NCBI GenBank assembly: GCA_051252095.1
Contig: JBPOFK010000005.1
Span: forward strand, 62,001 to 126,000
Direction: 5' to 3'
Source of the DNA: GCA-2401735 sp051252095
GTDB lineage: Bacteria; Pseudomonadota; Gammaproteobacteria; Burkholderiales; Methylophilaceae
DNA: 64,000 nucleotides
The first letter of the stretch is position 1; each line of letters opens with the position of its first letter. The translations under genes were made by a program, and so were the position numbers. The notes under the pieces are model-generated. The model was not told the DNA's origin. It did not search any database and saw only the letters and a program-made list of their open reading frames with translations. Shown piece by piece: positions 43,835-53,234 of this stretch.

Positions 43835-45862
43835 ATGTCACGCAAAATTCTTGTCACCTCAGCACTGCCATACGCAAACGGAAGCATTCATTTAGGTCAT
43901 TTAGTTGAATATATCCAAACAGATATTTGGGTGCGCTATCAAAAGATGCAAGGACATACTGCCCATTATGTTTGTGCGGATGACACGCATGGAACGCCTA
44001 TTATGTTACGTGCTGAAAAAGAGGGCATTACACCTGAAGCGCTAATTGATGGTGTACATCAAGAACATGCAGCTGATTTTGCAGATTTCTTAGTCGCGTT
44101 TGATAATTATTATTCAACTAACTCAGAAGAAAATAAAACGCTATCGCAAAATATATATCGTGCATTAAAAGCGAACGGAAAAATTGCGACAAAAACAATT
44201 GAACAATTTTACGACCCAATCAAAAATATGTTCTTACCTGATCGCTTTATTAAAGGGGAGTGTCCTAAATGCCATGCTAAGGATCAGTATGGCGATTCCT
44301 GTGAAGTATGTGGTGCAACGTATAACCCAACAGAGCTTATTGATGCTTACTCAGCTGTATCTGGCGCAACGCCAGTCAGAAAAGAGACTGAGCATCATTT
44401 CTTTAAATTGTCAGATTGTGAGGACTTTTTAAAAGAGTGGACCAGAAGCGGAACATTACAAGGTGAAGCAGCTAATAAAATGGGCGAGTGGTTTGAAAAT
44501 GGCTTAAATGATTGGGATATTTCGCGTGATGCACCTTATTTTGGCTTTGAGATTCCCGATGCACCAGGTAAATATTTTTATGTATGGCTTGATGCGCCAA
44601 TTGGGTACATGGCGAGTTTTAAGAATCTTTGTGATCAACAAGGTTTGGATTTCGACGAGTATTGGAAAAAGGGCAGTGAAACCGAGCTTTATCATTTTAT
44701 TGGTAAAGATATTCTATATTTCCATGCACTTTTTTGGCCTGCGACACTGGAATACAGCGGCTACAGAACGCCAACACAAATATTCGCGCATGGTTTTTTA
44801 ACCGTGAATGGCGAGAAAATGTCTAAATCACGTGGCACTTTTATTACCGCGCGTAGTTACTTAGAACACGTTAAAAACCCTGAGTATCTTCGCTATTACT
44901 ATGCGGCTAAATTAAACGCAACGATGGAAGATATTGATTTAAATTTAGACGATTTTGTAGCGCGGGTAAATAGTGATTTAGTTGGTAAATATATCAATAT
45001 TGCTAGTCGTACCGCAGGGTTTGTAAACAAAAAGTTTGAAGGCAAGCTCAGTCCATCAGCTGACAATGCTGTAATCAAACAAATGAAAGCTTCGGCAGAT
45101 GTTGTCTCAGACGCCTATGCGAAGCGTGATTACGGTAAAGCATTACGTGAGATTATGCGCTTAAGTGATTTGGCAAATGGGTTTGTCGCAGAAAAGGCAC
45201 CATGGGTAATTGCAAAACAAGAGAGTGAAGAGGCTGTACTCCAAGAGGTATGCTCAGATGCATTGGAAATGTTTCGCTTGCTAACCATTTACCTCAAGCC
45301 TGTATTACCAAAATTGGCTTCAGAAATAGAAGCGTTTTTGAATATTGATTCTTTGCAATGGGCTTCAGTTGAGAGTAGCTTAATGAGCGGACATGTCATA
45401 AATCAGTATAACCATTTAATTACCCGTATTGATGCAAAAAACATAGATGCAATGGTAGAAAGTAATAAAGCAAACTTAGAGAGAAATGTAGAGACAGTGA
45501 AAAATACTGCACCTGTTGAACAAGAAGTTGATAACACAATTAACATTGATGACTTTACCAAAGTTGACTTGCGTATCGCTAAAATTATTACAGCGGAACA
45601 TGTGGAAGGTGCTGATAAACTGTTAAAACTCACACTCGATATTGGCGAGGAAAATACACGACAAGTGTTTGCAGGGATTAAATCTGCCTATGACCCAGCT
45701 TCCTTACAGGGGCGCATGACCGTAATGGTTGCCAATCTCGCGCCACGCAAAATGAAGTTTGGATTAAGTGAAGGCATGGTGTTAGCTGCATCAGATGAAT
45801 CTGGCGGCCCATTTATTTTGTCTCCAGATGCAGGCGCTCAGCCAGGTATGCGTGTTAAATAG
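43835..45862 (+). CDS. metG: Methionyl-tRNA synthetase
   Basis: Charges initiator and elongator tRNA-Met. The 675-aa protein has the HIGH-type motif SIHLGHLVEY, a four-cysteine zinc knuckle (CPKCHAKDQYGDSCEVCG), KMSKS (NGEKMSKSRGTF) and a C-terminal tRNA-binding domain (about 570-675, FTKVDLRIAKIITAEHVEG) that dimerises. The frame opens at 43802, but the ATG at 43835 (MSRKILVTSALPYANG) is the family start; a TAAAAT lies 25-30 bases before it. Confidence 0.97.
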   Translation: MSRKILVTSALPYANGSIHLGHLVEYIQTDIWVRYQKMQGHTAHYVCADDTHGTPIMLRAEKEGITPEALIDGVHQEHAADFADFLVAFDNYYSTNSEENKTLSQNIYRALKANGKIATKTIEQFYDPIKNMFLPDRFIKGECPKCHAKDQYGDSCEVCGATYNPTELIDAYSAVSGATPVRKETEHHFFKLSDCEDFLKEWTRSGTLQGEAANKMGEWFENGLNDWDISRDAPYFGFEIPDAPGKYFYVWLDAPIGYMASFKNLCDQQGLDFDEYWKKGSETELYHFIGKDILYFHALFWPATLEYSGYRTPTQIFAHGFLTVNGEKMSKSRGTFITARSYLEHVKNPEYLRYYYAAKLNATMEDIDLNLDDFVARVNSDLVGKYINIASRTAGFVNKKFEGKLSPSADNAVIKQMKASADVVSDAYAKRDYGKALREIMRLSDLANGFVAEKAPWVIAKQESEEAVLQEVCSDALEMFRLLTIYLKPVLPKLASEIEAFLNIDSLQWASVESSLMSGHVINQYNHLITRIDAKNIDAMVESNKANLERNVETVKNTAPVEQEVDNTINIDDFTKVDLRIAKIITAEHVEGADKLLKLTLDIGEENTRQVFAGIKSAYDPASLQGRMTVMVANLAPRKMKFGLSEGMVLAASDESGGPFILSPDAGAQPGMRVK

Positions 45863-45869
45863 CGATTAG

Positions 45870-46178
45870 TTATTCGTAAGCAACCGAGGAAGAAATGTGA
45901 CCTTCAGAAGGCACTTCAGTAACCTTTGGCGATACCGAAATATGATTGCTTAGTTTTTTAATAGTGGACGGGCCTATGCCATTCACTTTTTCTAGTTCTT
46001 CAACGGAATGAAACCCGCCATGTTGCATGCGATAGTCAATAATTGCTTTTGCTTTGGTTGGGCCTATGCCACTGAGTGACTCTAGCTCTTGTTGACTCGC
46101 TTTATTTAGATCTGTCGCCGCATACAGATTGGAACAGAACAGAAATAATATCAATAAACTGATGATGTTTTTTTTCAT
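45870..46178 (-). CDS. ComEA-like helix-hairpin-helix protein
   Basis: A small exported DNA-binding protein of 102 aa. After a signal peptide (about residues 1-20, YAATD) come two helix-hairpin-helix motifs (LESLSGIGPTKAKAIIDYR, then LEKVNGIGPSTIKKL). This is the ComEA domain, which binds incoming DNA in competent bacteria. It could also be a general envelope HhH protein; no other competence genes are here. It converges with metG, 7 bp between the stops. Confidence 0.85.
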   Translation of the reverse strand: MKKNIISLLILFLFCSNLYAATDLNKASQQELESLSGIGPTKAKAIIDYRMQHGGFHSVEELEKVNGIGPSTIKKLSNHISVSPKVTEVPSEGHISSSVAYE

Positions 46179-46240
46179 TATTTACCCCAATTATTGTTGA
46201 TTTTTTGGTATTCATCTTGCGTGTCAAAACTGAAAGTTTT

Positions 46241-46954
46241 TTAACTAATTGTTTGGATTTCTTTGTTTATTGCATATAGCGCAGCGAGGGGATCTTTTGC
46301 TTGGGTAATCGGTCGACCAATAACAAGATAGCTCGCGCCCATATCCATTGCTTTATTAGGCGTCATCACGCGGCTTTGATCATCCGTACTGGCACTGGCA
46401 GGCCGAATACCTGGCGTGACCAGTAAGAAGTCATTGGGCATCGTTTTTCTGAGCATTTGTGCTTCCATCGCAGAGCATACTACGCCATGAAGGCCTGCCT
46501 GCTGAGTTAGGCTAGCTAGCTTTAGCACTTGCTCTTCAACCGAGCGCTGAATCCCTAATTCATCTAGATTAGATTGATTCATGCTAGTTAACACCGTGAC
46601 GGCAATCAGATAAGGGGCGTATCCGCTTTTGTCGACACCTTCTAATGCTGCCTCCATCATGGCAGAGCCGCCACTTGCATGGACATTGAGCATCCATACA
46701 CCCAAGTTGCTTGCAGCTTCGCAGGCTTTAGCCACAGTGTTAGGTATATCTAGAAATTTCAAGTCTAAAAATACATTGAATCCTTTTGTCACAAGTTGTT
46801 CTACCAGCTGTGGTCCTGCAGCTGTAAATAGCTCCTTGCCGACTTTAAGCTTGCACATTGTTGGGTCAAGTTGGTCGACGAGCACAATAGCATCGCTTGC
46901 CTGTGCATAGTCAAGCGCTACTATTACTTTAGAATCAAATTTCTGCTTATCCAT
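46241..46954 (-). CDS. pyrF: Orotidine 5'-phosphate decarboxylase
   Basis: Makes UMP from OMP, the last step of pyrimidine synthesis; pyrG uses the product further on. The 237-aa TIM barrel has VALDYAQASDA, the catalytic FLDLKFLDIPNTVAKA (the Asp-Lys-Asp-type set) and LLVTPGIRPA. lapB is 8 bp upstream, so they are co-transcribed, the usual proteobacterial lapB-pyrF arrangement. Confidence 0.96.
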   Translation of the reverse strand: MDKQKFDSKVIVALDYAQASDAIVLVDQLDPTMCKLKVGKELFTAAGPQLVEQLVTKGFNVFLDLKFLDIPNTVAKACEAASNLGVWMLNVHASGGSAMMEAALEGVDKSGYAPYLIAVTVLTSMNQSNLDELGIQRSVEEQVLKLASLTQQAGLHGVVCSAMEAQMLRKTMPNDFLLVTPGIRPASASTDDQSRVMTPNKAMDMGASYLVIGRPITQAKDPLAALYAINKEIQTIS

Positions 46955-46962
46955 TAGTTGGT

Positions 46963-48165
46963 TTATTTTTTTATTGTCATTTCACGACTGACTGCTTCAG
47001 TTGGCTCTGAAGGCAACGATTCCCAAGCATTACAAGCAGGGCATTGCCAATGGTATTGTTTTGCACGAAAGCCGCATTGGTTACAATGATAAGCTGCTCT
47101 GTTACCCATCGCATTACGTACAGTTTGCTGCATTAATTGAATATCTTCATAACCTTTACTTTTGCTATTGGTATCTGAAATGGCTCTTGCCTGTAATAGC
47201 TGGTCTAATGTTTGAAGGCTTGGCTGTCTGATCAGTTCATTTCTAGCTAGTTTTGCTGCACTCTCAGCGCCTTCTGCGGCAACTGTTGCCTCATATAACG
47301 CGGACATCAGTGATGGCAGTTTGTAGTTTTCTGAATAGGTTTTGAGTAAACTAATACCTTCTTGTACTCTGTCAATCGCAGCATAGCTTTGCAAAAGCTT
47401 GGGGGCAATTAAACCTAAATATTGCGGGTCTTGAAATTCGATATGTTTCCAATGTGAGATGGCAGCTGCATGGCTGCCAGACTGCATCTCCAAATCACCC
47501 CAAAGGACATTGGCGCGAACACATTTTTTGTTAGCATCTAATGCATTTGTCAGGTGCACTCTAACCTGATCAGGTTGTTGATCAATCATTGCATTCATCG
47601 CAAGCTCACAATGATATTGCGCAATTTCTTTTCTAAACGGGATGCCAGATAACCGCTCTAATTCAATTGCAGTTTCAATCGCTTGTAGCCATTCACGCTC
47701 GCGAACATAGATTTCGAGTAATGCACGTAGCGCTGGTTGATGATAGCGTTTGTCTTTTAAATTTTTAAATAGCTCTTCTGCACGATCATACAAACCTGCT
47801 TTTAGATAATCTTGGGCAAGTTCAGCGCTAACTGCATCTTTTTGGTTTTCTGTCAGTTCTTTTTTGTCTAAGAGATTTAAATGCATGTTGATTGCACGGT
47901 CTGTTTCACCTGTACGTCGAAAGAGGCTGCCGAGTGCAAAGTGTAATTCCAATGAATCACTATTAGCATGAATAGCCTCAGAAAAAGCCTCTACGGCTTT
48001 CTGGTGTTGGTCGCCAATTAAAAAGTTTAAACCCTTAAAATAAGCAGCAGGTAAAGTGGTAGATTCAGCAATAAGCTGTTTAATATCGACACGTGCAGCT
48101 ATCCAGCCCAGTGTGAAAAACAGAGGTAAAATCAGCAGCCACCAGTATTCAAATTCTATTGTCAT
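46963..48165 (-). CDS. lapB: LapB (YciM), lipopolysaccharide assembly regulator
   Basis: LapB is an inner-membrane protein that recruits FtsH to degrade LpxC and so sets lipopolysaccharide output. The 400-aa protein has one N-terminal helix (about residues 6-22), many TPR repeats (about 40-345, LHFALGSLFRRTGETDRAI) and a C-terminal rubredoxin-like metal site, HCNQCGF ... CPACNAWESLP. All parts are intact. In many relatives a small LapA precedes it, but here ihfB lies upstream across a terminator. Confidence 0.93.
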   Translation of the reverse strand: MTIEFEYWWLLILPLFFTLGWIAARVDIKQLIAESTTLPAAYFKGLNFLIGDQHQKAVEAFSEAIHANSDSLELHFALGSLFRRTGETDRAINMHLNLLDKKELTENQKDAVSAELAQDYLKAGLYDRAEELFKNLKDKRYHQPALRALLEIYVREREWLQAIETAIELERLSGIPFRKEIAQYHCELAMNAMIDQQPDQVRVHLTNALDANKKCVRANVLWGDLEMQSGSHAAAISHWKHIEFQDPQYLGLIAPKLLQSYAAIDRVQEGISLLKTYSENYKLPSLMSALYEATVAAEGAESAAKLARNELIRQPSLQTLDQLLQARAISDTNSKSKGYEDIQLMQQTVRNAMGNRAAYHCNQCGFRAKQYHWQCPACNAWESLPSEPTEAVSREMTIKK

Positions 48166-48240
48166 GCGATATTCATATTGTGTTTATGTCATTTTACCTA
48201 ACGTCGAAGCTAGGTGCCAATGATATAGTGAAAAAGCATA

Positions 48241-48273
48241 AAAAAACGGTACATTTAACATGTACCGTTTTTT
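48241..48273. terminator. Terminator after ihfB
   Basis: AAAAAACGGTACAT-ttaac-ATGTACCGTTTTTT is a perfect 14-bp stem with T-runs on both strands. It ends the rpsA-ihfB transcript and separates it from lapB. Confidence 0.92.
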
Positions 48274-48293
48274 GTTTGTTTCATTCTTATTGC

Positions 48294-48578
48294 TTAATTA
48301 GAGAAGTCTACACGATCTCGCAGCTCTTTACCGGCTTTAAAGTGAGGTACATGTTTGGCCGGCACTTGCACTTTACTCCCCGTTTTTGGGTTACGACCTA
48401 GGCGAGGAGGGCGGTAGTTAAGACTAAAACTACCAAAGCCTCTGATTTCAATACGTTCACCTGTTGCTAAATTATCGGTCATTGCATCTAAAATGGCTTT
48501 AACAGATAGTTCAGCATCTTTAACAACTAATTGCGGAAAACGTTCTGCAAGCAGATTGATGAGTTCAGATTTTGTCAT
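48294..48578 (-). CDS. ihfB: Integration host factor subunit beta
   Basis: A 94-aa DNA-bending protein of the HU/IHF family, forming IHF with the alpha subunit. The DNA-intercalating proline is in LGRNPKTGSKVQVP, and the core GERIEIRGFGSFSLNYRPPR is typical for IHF-beta. It follows rpsA by 38 bp, its standard neighbour. An IHF-like site in front of the EF-hand gene (31070-31082) is a possible target within this window. Confidence 0.97.
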   Translation of the reverse strand: MTKSELINLLAERFPQLVVKDAELSVKAILDAMTDNLATGERIEIRGFGSFSLNYRPPRLGRNPKTGSKVQVPAKHVPHFKAGKELRDRVDFSN

Positions 48579-48616
48579 GGTTACGATCTTTTCTAATTGA
48601 CTGTTACAACGAATGA

Positions 48617-50119
48617 TTATTTTTTACCATCCATCTTGGCTTTTAGCAATGCGCCAAGATTGGTATTACCTGAAGCAGCAGCAGCCTCTTCAGCAGATGG
48701 TTTTTCTGCTTTTTTCGCTTTTGCTTTTGGCTTAGCTGAGTCATCTTCGCTGATAGATGTTTCACCACTTGGATCTTCTGTTAATTGCTTAACACCAAGA
48801 GAGATACGTTCTTTTTCTACATCAATAGCAAGGATAACAGCTTCTAATTCATCACCCTTTTTGAAGCTCCGAATCGCTTCCTCGCCACTTTGTGACCATG
48901 ATAAATCAGATAAGTGTACAAGCCCATCAATATTACCAGGCAGGCCAATAAATACACCAAAGTCAGTGATTGATTTAATTTGACCATTTACTTTGTCGCC
49001 TTTAGTATGCGTTGCAGCAAAGTCATCCCATGGGTTTGGCTTACATTGTTTCATACCAAGAGATAGGCGGCGGCGATCTTCATCAATTTCAAGGATCATT
49101 ACTTCAACTTCGTCACCTAATTGTGCAATTTTGCCTGGATGGATATTTTTGTTAGTCCAGTCCATTTCAGAAACGTGCACTAAACCTTCAATACCAGGTT
49201 CTACTTCTACAAAAGCACCGTAATCTGTTAAGTTTGAAACTTTACCGAATAAGCGTGTGCCTACTGGGTAGCGGCGACTGAGCGATACCCAAGGGTCATC
49301 ACCAAGTTGTTTGATACCAAGTGATACACGGTTTTTCTCTTGGTCAAATTTTAAGATTTTTGCTTCTACTTCGTCACCAACTGCTAGCACTTCAGATGGG
49401 TGCTTAACACGGCGCCATGCCAAGTCTGTGATATGAAGAAGACCATCAATGCCACCTAAGTCTACGAAAGCACCATAATCGGTAATATTTTTAACAATCC
49501 CTTTAACATTGGCACCTTCAACTAATGATTCTAATAACGCTTCGCGGTCAGCGCCAGCTGTTACTTCCATAACTGCACGGCGTGAAACAACAATATTATT
49601 ACGTTTGCGATCAAGTTTGATGACTTTGAAATCCCATTCTTTATTTTCGAATGGTGTTGTATCTTTGACTGGACGGATATCTACTAATGAACCAGGTAAG
49701 AATGCCATAATGCCATTAACAGAAACACGTAAACCACCTTTAACACGGCTGCTTACATAGCCTTTAACAACGCGGCCTTCGTTCATTGCATCTTCTAAAT
49801 CTAGCCAAGCTTCCATTTTCTTCGCTTTGTCGCGAGAAAGGATAGTAGAGCCAAATCCATCTTCTAGCTTCTCAATGGCAACCTTAACAAAGTCACCAAT
49901 TTCGACTTCGAGTTCACCTTGAGGGTTTTTAAATTCGTTTGCATCAATCACACTTTCAGATTTTAAACCTGCGTTTACAATAACGTGGTCGTTGTCGATA
50001 GAAACAACTTCTGCGGTGATAATTTCGCCTGAGCGCATTTCTTGGCGCGATAAGCTTTCTTCAAATAGGGCGGCGAATGATTCTGGGTTTGAAGAGGTTG
50101 TTGAGTCAGTAGTAGACAT
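48617..50119 (-). CDS. rpsA: Ribosomal protein S1, five-domain form
   Basis: S1 helps the 30S subunit bind and unwind mRNA. I count five S1 (OB) domains, starting near residues 31 (GEIITAEVV), 115 (GRVVKGYVS), 203 (GANVKGIVKN), 288 (GTRLFGKVSN) and 375 (GDKVNGQIKS). The family is usually about 557 aa with six domains. Here 500 aa: the sixth is absent and a Lys/Ala/Glu-rich tail follows (KPKAKAKKAEKPSAEEAAAA), ending in NLGALLKAKMDGKK. The ATG at 50119 has no Shine-Dalgarno, as in E. coli. Confidence 0.95.
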   Translation of the reverse strand: MSTTDSTTSSNPESFAALFEESLSRQEMRSGEIITAEVVSIDNDHVIVNAGLKSESVIDANEFKNPQGELEVEIGDFVKVAIEKLEDGFGSTILSRDKAKKMEAWLDLEDAMNEGRVVKGYVSSRVKGGLRVSVNGIMAFLPGSLVDIRPVKDTTPFENKEWDFKVIKLDRKRNNIVVSRRAVMEVTAGADREALLESLVEGANVKGIVKNITDYGAFVDLGGIDGLLHITDLAWRRVKHPSEVLAVGDEVEAKILKFDQEKNRVSLGIKQLGDDPWVSLSRRYPVGTRLFGKVSNLTDYGAFVEVEPGIEGLVHVSEMDWTNKNIHPGKIAQLGDEVEVMILEIDEDRRRLSLGMKQCKPNPWDDFAATHTKGDKVNGQIKSITDFGVFIGLPGNIDGLVHLSDLSWSQSGEEAIRSFKKGDELEAVILAIDVEKERISLGVKQLTEDPSGETSISEDDSAKPKAKAKKAEKPSAEEAAAASGNTNLGALLKAKMDGKK

Positions 50120-50141
50120 TAAAAAAGAGTATCCAGTTTAA

Positions 50142-50159
50142 TCCCACCTAGCAGTGGGG
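50142..50159 (-). promoter_or_regulatory. Hairpin in the rpsA leader
   Basis: TCCCAC-ctagca-GTGGGG forms a 6-bp stem (one T-G pair) about 23-40 bases upstream of the rpsA ATG. S1 in enterics represses its own translation through structured leader hairpins without a Shine-Dalgarno, so this is a candidate element. The rest of the leader up to 50261 shows nothing else clear. Confidence 0.35.
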
Positions 50160-50261
50160 AAGTTAAATAAACATCAAGTTTTAGTGGTTTGCGAATAAAA
50201 CTTAATACGAACCGATTATTTTACACAAAAAAATCCTTGTGTTCAATGACTTAATCTTATT

Positions 50262-50948
50262 TTATTGCTGAGAAGACTGCTTTTGCAAAAATGTTTGGTA
50301 TTTTGACAAGATAAAATTAACAGCCTGTTCAATATCGAGATTATCAGTATCAAGCAGTATTGCATCTTTTGCTTGGATAAGTGGTGCTGAGCTACGCGTA
50401 CTATCACGTAAATCTCTCTCTTTGAGGTCTTGTAAAATCGCTTCAAAATTGGCGTCGACATTGTTTCCTGTTAACTGTTTAAAGCGGCGATTGGCGCGCT
50501 CCTCTACGTTTGCAGTTAAAAAAATCTTTAATACAGCATCCGTAAATACAACACTTGCCATGTCCCTACCATCTGCAACCAGCCCTGGCGGTTTTCTAAA
50601 GCTTTGTTGTAACGCAAACAAAGCATTTCTGACTTCGGGGTGAATGGCGACTTGTGATGCACCATTCCCCATTTTAGGGCTGCGAATTTCTTCGCTAACG
50701 TCTTCCCCATTTAAATAAACTGCAGCACCTTTAAACATAATATCCAAGTTTGGAATCAGTGCACTTAGCGCGTTTCCATCTGACCACTCTGTTTGATGTT
50801 TTTCGCCAGCTAAGGCAACGATTCGATACAAAGCACCTGAGTCTAAATAGTGGAAGCCAAGTTGAGAGGCAACGCGTTCAGCAACAGAACCCTTTCCTGA
50901 CGCAGAAGGGCCATCTATTGCGATAACAGGGATGGGGTTAACTGACAA
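50262..50948 (-). CDS. cmk: Cytidylate kinase
   Basis: Phosphorylates CMP and dCMP. The 228-aa protein has the P-loop VIAIDGPSASGKGSVAERVA and the CMP-binding DGRDMASVVF. The frame stays open to 51029, which would overlap aroA by about 90 bases. A TTG at 50948 gives MSVNPIPVIAIDGPSASGKG, close to beta-type Cmk starts, with an 11-bp overlap. The start is therefore inferred, not certain. Confidence 0.92.
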   Translation of the reverse strand: MSVNPIPVIAIDGPSASGKGSVAERVASQLGFHYLDSGALYRIVALAGEKHQTEWSDGNALSALIPNLDIMFKGAAVYLNGEDVSEEIRSPKMGNGASQVAIHPEVRNALFALQQSFRKPPGLVADGRDMASVVFTDAVLKIFLTANVEERANRRFKQLTGNNVDANFEAILQDLKERDLRDSTRSSAPLIQAKDAILLDTDNLDIEQAVNFILSKYQTFLQKQSSQQ

Positions 50949-52218
50949 TTTTAGTAAATGCCTCGAAGTAATTGGGGAATGTTTTAGCAACACAGTTCGG
51001 GTCATTAATGGTGATTGGAACGGCAGCAAGACTCACTAATGAAAAACACATCGCCATACGATGGTCATCATAAGTGTCAATTTCTGCATTGGGCGTTATG
51101 TGCTCAGGAGGGATAATTGTAATATAGTCTTGACCTTCAATAACAGTGGCGCCTAATTTGCGCAGTTCTGTGGCCATTGCGGCAATACGGTCTGTTTCTT
51201 TTACGCGCCAGCTTGCAATATTGCGCAGTGTCGTTGAGCCCTCAGCAAATAACGCCAAAATCGCTAAAGTCATGGCAGCATCAGGAATATGATTGCAGTC
51301 TAAATCAATCGCTTTTAGGTTTGTTTCTGATTTGCTAGCGCTTATTTGATTTTCGCCATACTGAATCACCCCACCCATGAGGGAAAGTGCCTCGGCAAAC
51401 TTAACATCACCTTGTATGCTAGAAGCATCGATACCTTGCACATTGATTGTGCCGCCAATTGCGCCAGCTGCTAAAAAGTAGGAAGCACTAGAGGCGTCAC
51501 CTTCAACATAAATAAGGTTGGGGCTTATATAGCGATGATTAGCAGGGATGGTAAAGCGCTGCCAACCATCACGTTGCACCTGTACTCCAAACTTTGCCAT
51601 CAGGTTTAAGGTGATTTCAATATATGGTTTGGAAATGAGCTCGCCCACTACTTCTATCGTTACTTGCTGTCCTGTCAGGGGGAGCGCCATTAGTAAAGCG
51701 GTTAAAAATTGACTGGAAACATCACCGCGAATTTGGATGGGCTCACTTATATTTAGGGTGGCAGGTGAAATGTGGAGTGGTGGAAAGCCATCGTTAGCCA
51801 GATATTGAATAGCTGCTCCTGCCGACCGTAATGCATTGACTAAATCGCCAATTGGACGCTCATGCATGCGCGGTACGCCATGTAAGTGATAGTTACCATT
51901 TGCAAAAGCAAGTGCTGCGGTGAGCGGGCGAAAGGCTGTGCCAGCATTGCCTAAAAATAAATCGGCTTTTTTATTGGGAAAATGACCATTTGTGCCGTTA
52001 ACCAAAAAACTATTCACTTGTTTTGTAACCATGACGCCAAGTGATGCAAGCGCTTCTAACATGCGTTCGGTATCATCTGAGGCGAGTAAGCCTTTGATTT
52101 CTGTTGTACCGCTTGCTAAAGCAGCTAACAGTAAAGTACGGTTAGAGATGCTTTTTGAGCCCGGTAGTTGTACATCGCCTAAGACGGAAGAAGCAGGTTT
52201 TAATAAAAGTTGTTCCAA
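50938..52218 (-). CDS. aroA: EPSP synthase
   Basis: Joins shikimate-3-phosphate and PEP in the aromatic pathway. The 426-aa protein has LPGSKSISNRTLLLAALASG, LGNAGTAFRPLTAALAFANG and RVKETDRIAAMATELRKLG, all family signatures. It lies 23 bp after tyrA and overlaps cmk, forming the tyrA-aroA-cmk-rpsA supraoperon common in Betaproteobacteria. Confidence 0.97.
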   Translation of the reverse strand: MEQLLLKPASSVLGDVQLPGSKSISNRTLLLAALASGTTEIKGLLASDDTERMLEALASLGVMVTKQVNSFLVNGTNGHFPNKKADLFLGNAGTAFRPLTAALAFANGNYHLHGVPRMHERPIGDLVNALRSAGAAIQYLANDGFPPLHISPATLNISEPIQIRGDVSSQFLTALLMALPLTGQQVTIEVVGELISKPYIEITLNLMAKFGVQVQRDGWQRFTIPANHRYISPNLIYVEGDASSASYFLAAGAIGGTINVQGIDASSIQGDVKFAEALSLMGGVIQYGENQISASKSETNLKAIDLDCNHIPDAAMTLAILALFAEGSTTLRNIASWRVKETDRIAAMATELRKLGATVIEGQDYITIIPPEHITPNAEIDTYDDHRMAMCFSLVSLAAVPITINDPNCVAKTFPNYFEAFTKIVS

Positions 52219-52241
52219 TGATTATGATCTCTTCAATGTTG

Positions 52242-53111
52242 CTATGTAATTTTTTTTTGCTGTGCCCATTCATTACGTGCTTTGCTCGCGCGTTCAAATA
52301 AAGCTTGTAAGGCCGCACTGTCTTCATTTGCTAACGTTTGCTTCAGTTTTGCAAGTGCTTGTTCATAAGTGGTAATTTCACTCAATAATGCGGTTTTATT
52401 CGCAAAACTAATATCGCGCCACATTTCCGGACTACTGCCTGCAATACGGGTAAAGTCTCTAAAGCCACTGGCGGCAAATTGGAATAGCTCATCTGCATTG
52501 TTACGCGACGCAATGTCTTCGACCAATGCGAATGCCAAAATATGTGGCAGATGACTGACCGTGGCAAAAATGCCATCATGCCTTTCAGCTGGCATTTCAA
52601 TCACTTTAGCACCACATGATTGCCACAATTCACGTACCTTGGTTAAGGCCTCAATATTTGTATTGTCTGTTGGTGTTAAGACGACATTTTTATCGACATA
52701 TAAATCTGCCATCGCGGCAGCTGCACCAGATTTTTCTGCGCCAGCTATCGGGTGCCCACCAACAAACTGATTTGCTTGTGCACCTAACACTTCTTCGGCC
52801 ATTGCTATAACATCTGTTTTAGTACTACCGGCATCTGTAATGATTGTATTGATGTTGAGGTGTGGCTTAATGCTGCTTAATATACGCTTTGTTTGTGCGA
52901 CTGGTGCGGCGATGAGCACCATATCTGCATCTTTCAATGCCAAAGGAATATCGGTTCCAATTTCATCAATTATGTTTAGAATGCGGGCTAGCTTCAGATT
53001 GGCTTGGTTACGTCCAACACCTACGCACAGTGGCGCATTAGCTTGTTTTTTCAAAGCCAATGCAACCGAGCCACCAATCAGACCGACACCAAAAATAACG
53101 AGTTTTTTCAA
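52242..53111 (-). CDS. tyrA: Prephenate dehydrogenase
   Basis: Makes hydroxyphenylpyruvate for tyrosine (or tyrosine from arogenate). The 289-aa protein begins with the Rossmann motif VIFGVGLIGGSVALALKK and has GGHPIAGAEKSGAAAA and FATVSHLPHILAFAL with the catalytic histidine. It has no fused chorismate mutase. It is the first gene of the aroA supraoperon inside this window; hisC and pheA, common upstream partners, are not here. Confidence 0.94.
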   Translation of the reverse strand: MKKLVIFGVGLIGGSVALALKKQANAPLCVGVGRNQANLKLARILNIIDEIGTDIPLALKDADMVLIAAPVAQTKRILSSIKPHLNINTIITDAGSTKTDVIAMAEEVLGAQANQFVGGHPIAGAEKSGAAAAMADLYVDKNVVLTPTDNTNIEALTKVRELWQSCGAKVIEMPAERHDGIFATVSHLPHILAFALVEDIASRNNADELFQFAASGFRDFTRIAGSSPEMWRDISFANKTALLSEITTYEQALAKLKQTLANEDSAALQALFERASKARNEWAQQKKIT

Positions 53112-53213
53112 AATGACGTATGTTAAAGCTAAAGTGAATAAAGGCTGAATTGTATCATTTCGAGATGGCTTGTGTCGGTTGCGAGATGCCCTTTGCAGTT
53201 AAATAACAAGAGG

Positions 53214-53233
53214 ACAAAACTGAATAGTTTTGT
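53214..53233. repeat. Inverted repeat ACAAAACT-N4-AGTTTTGT
   Basis: A perfect 8-bp-arm inverted repeat immediately downstream of the bpt stop codon on the minus strand. The stem is AT-rich and the T-run weak, so it may be a poor terminator or an operator for tyrA. Confidence 0.4.
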
Positions 53234-53234
53234 T

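Noticed and set aside
50949..51029. Longer Cmk start
   Set aside because: It would overlap aroA by about 90 bases and add residues with no family likeness.
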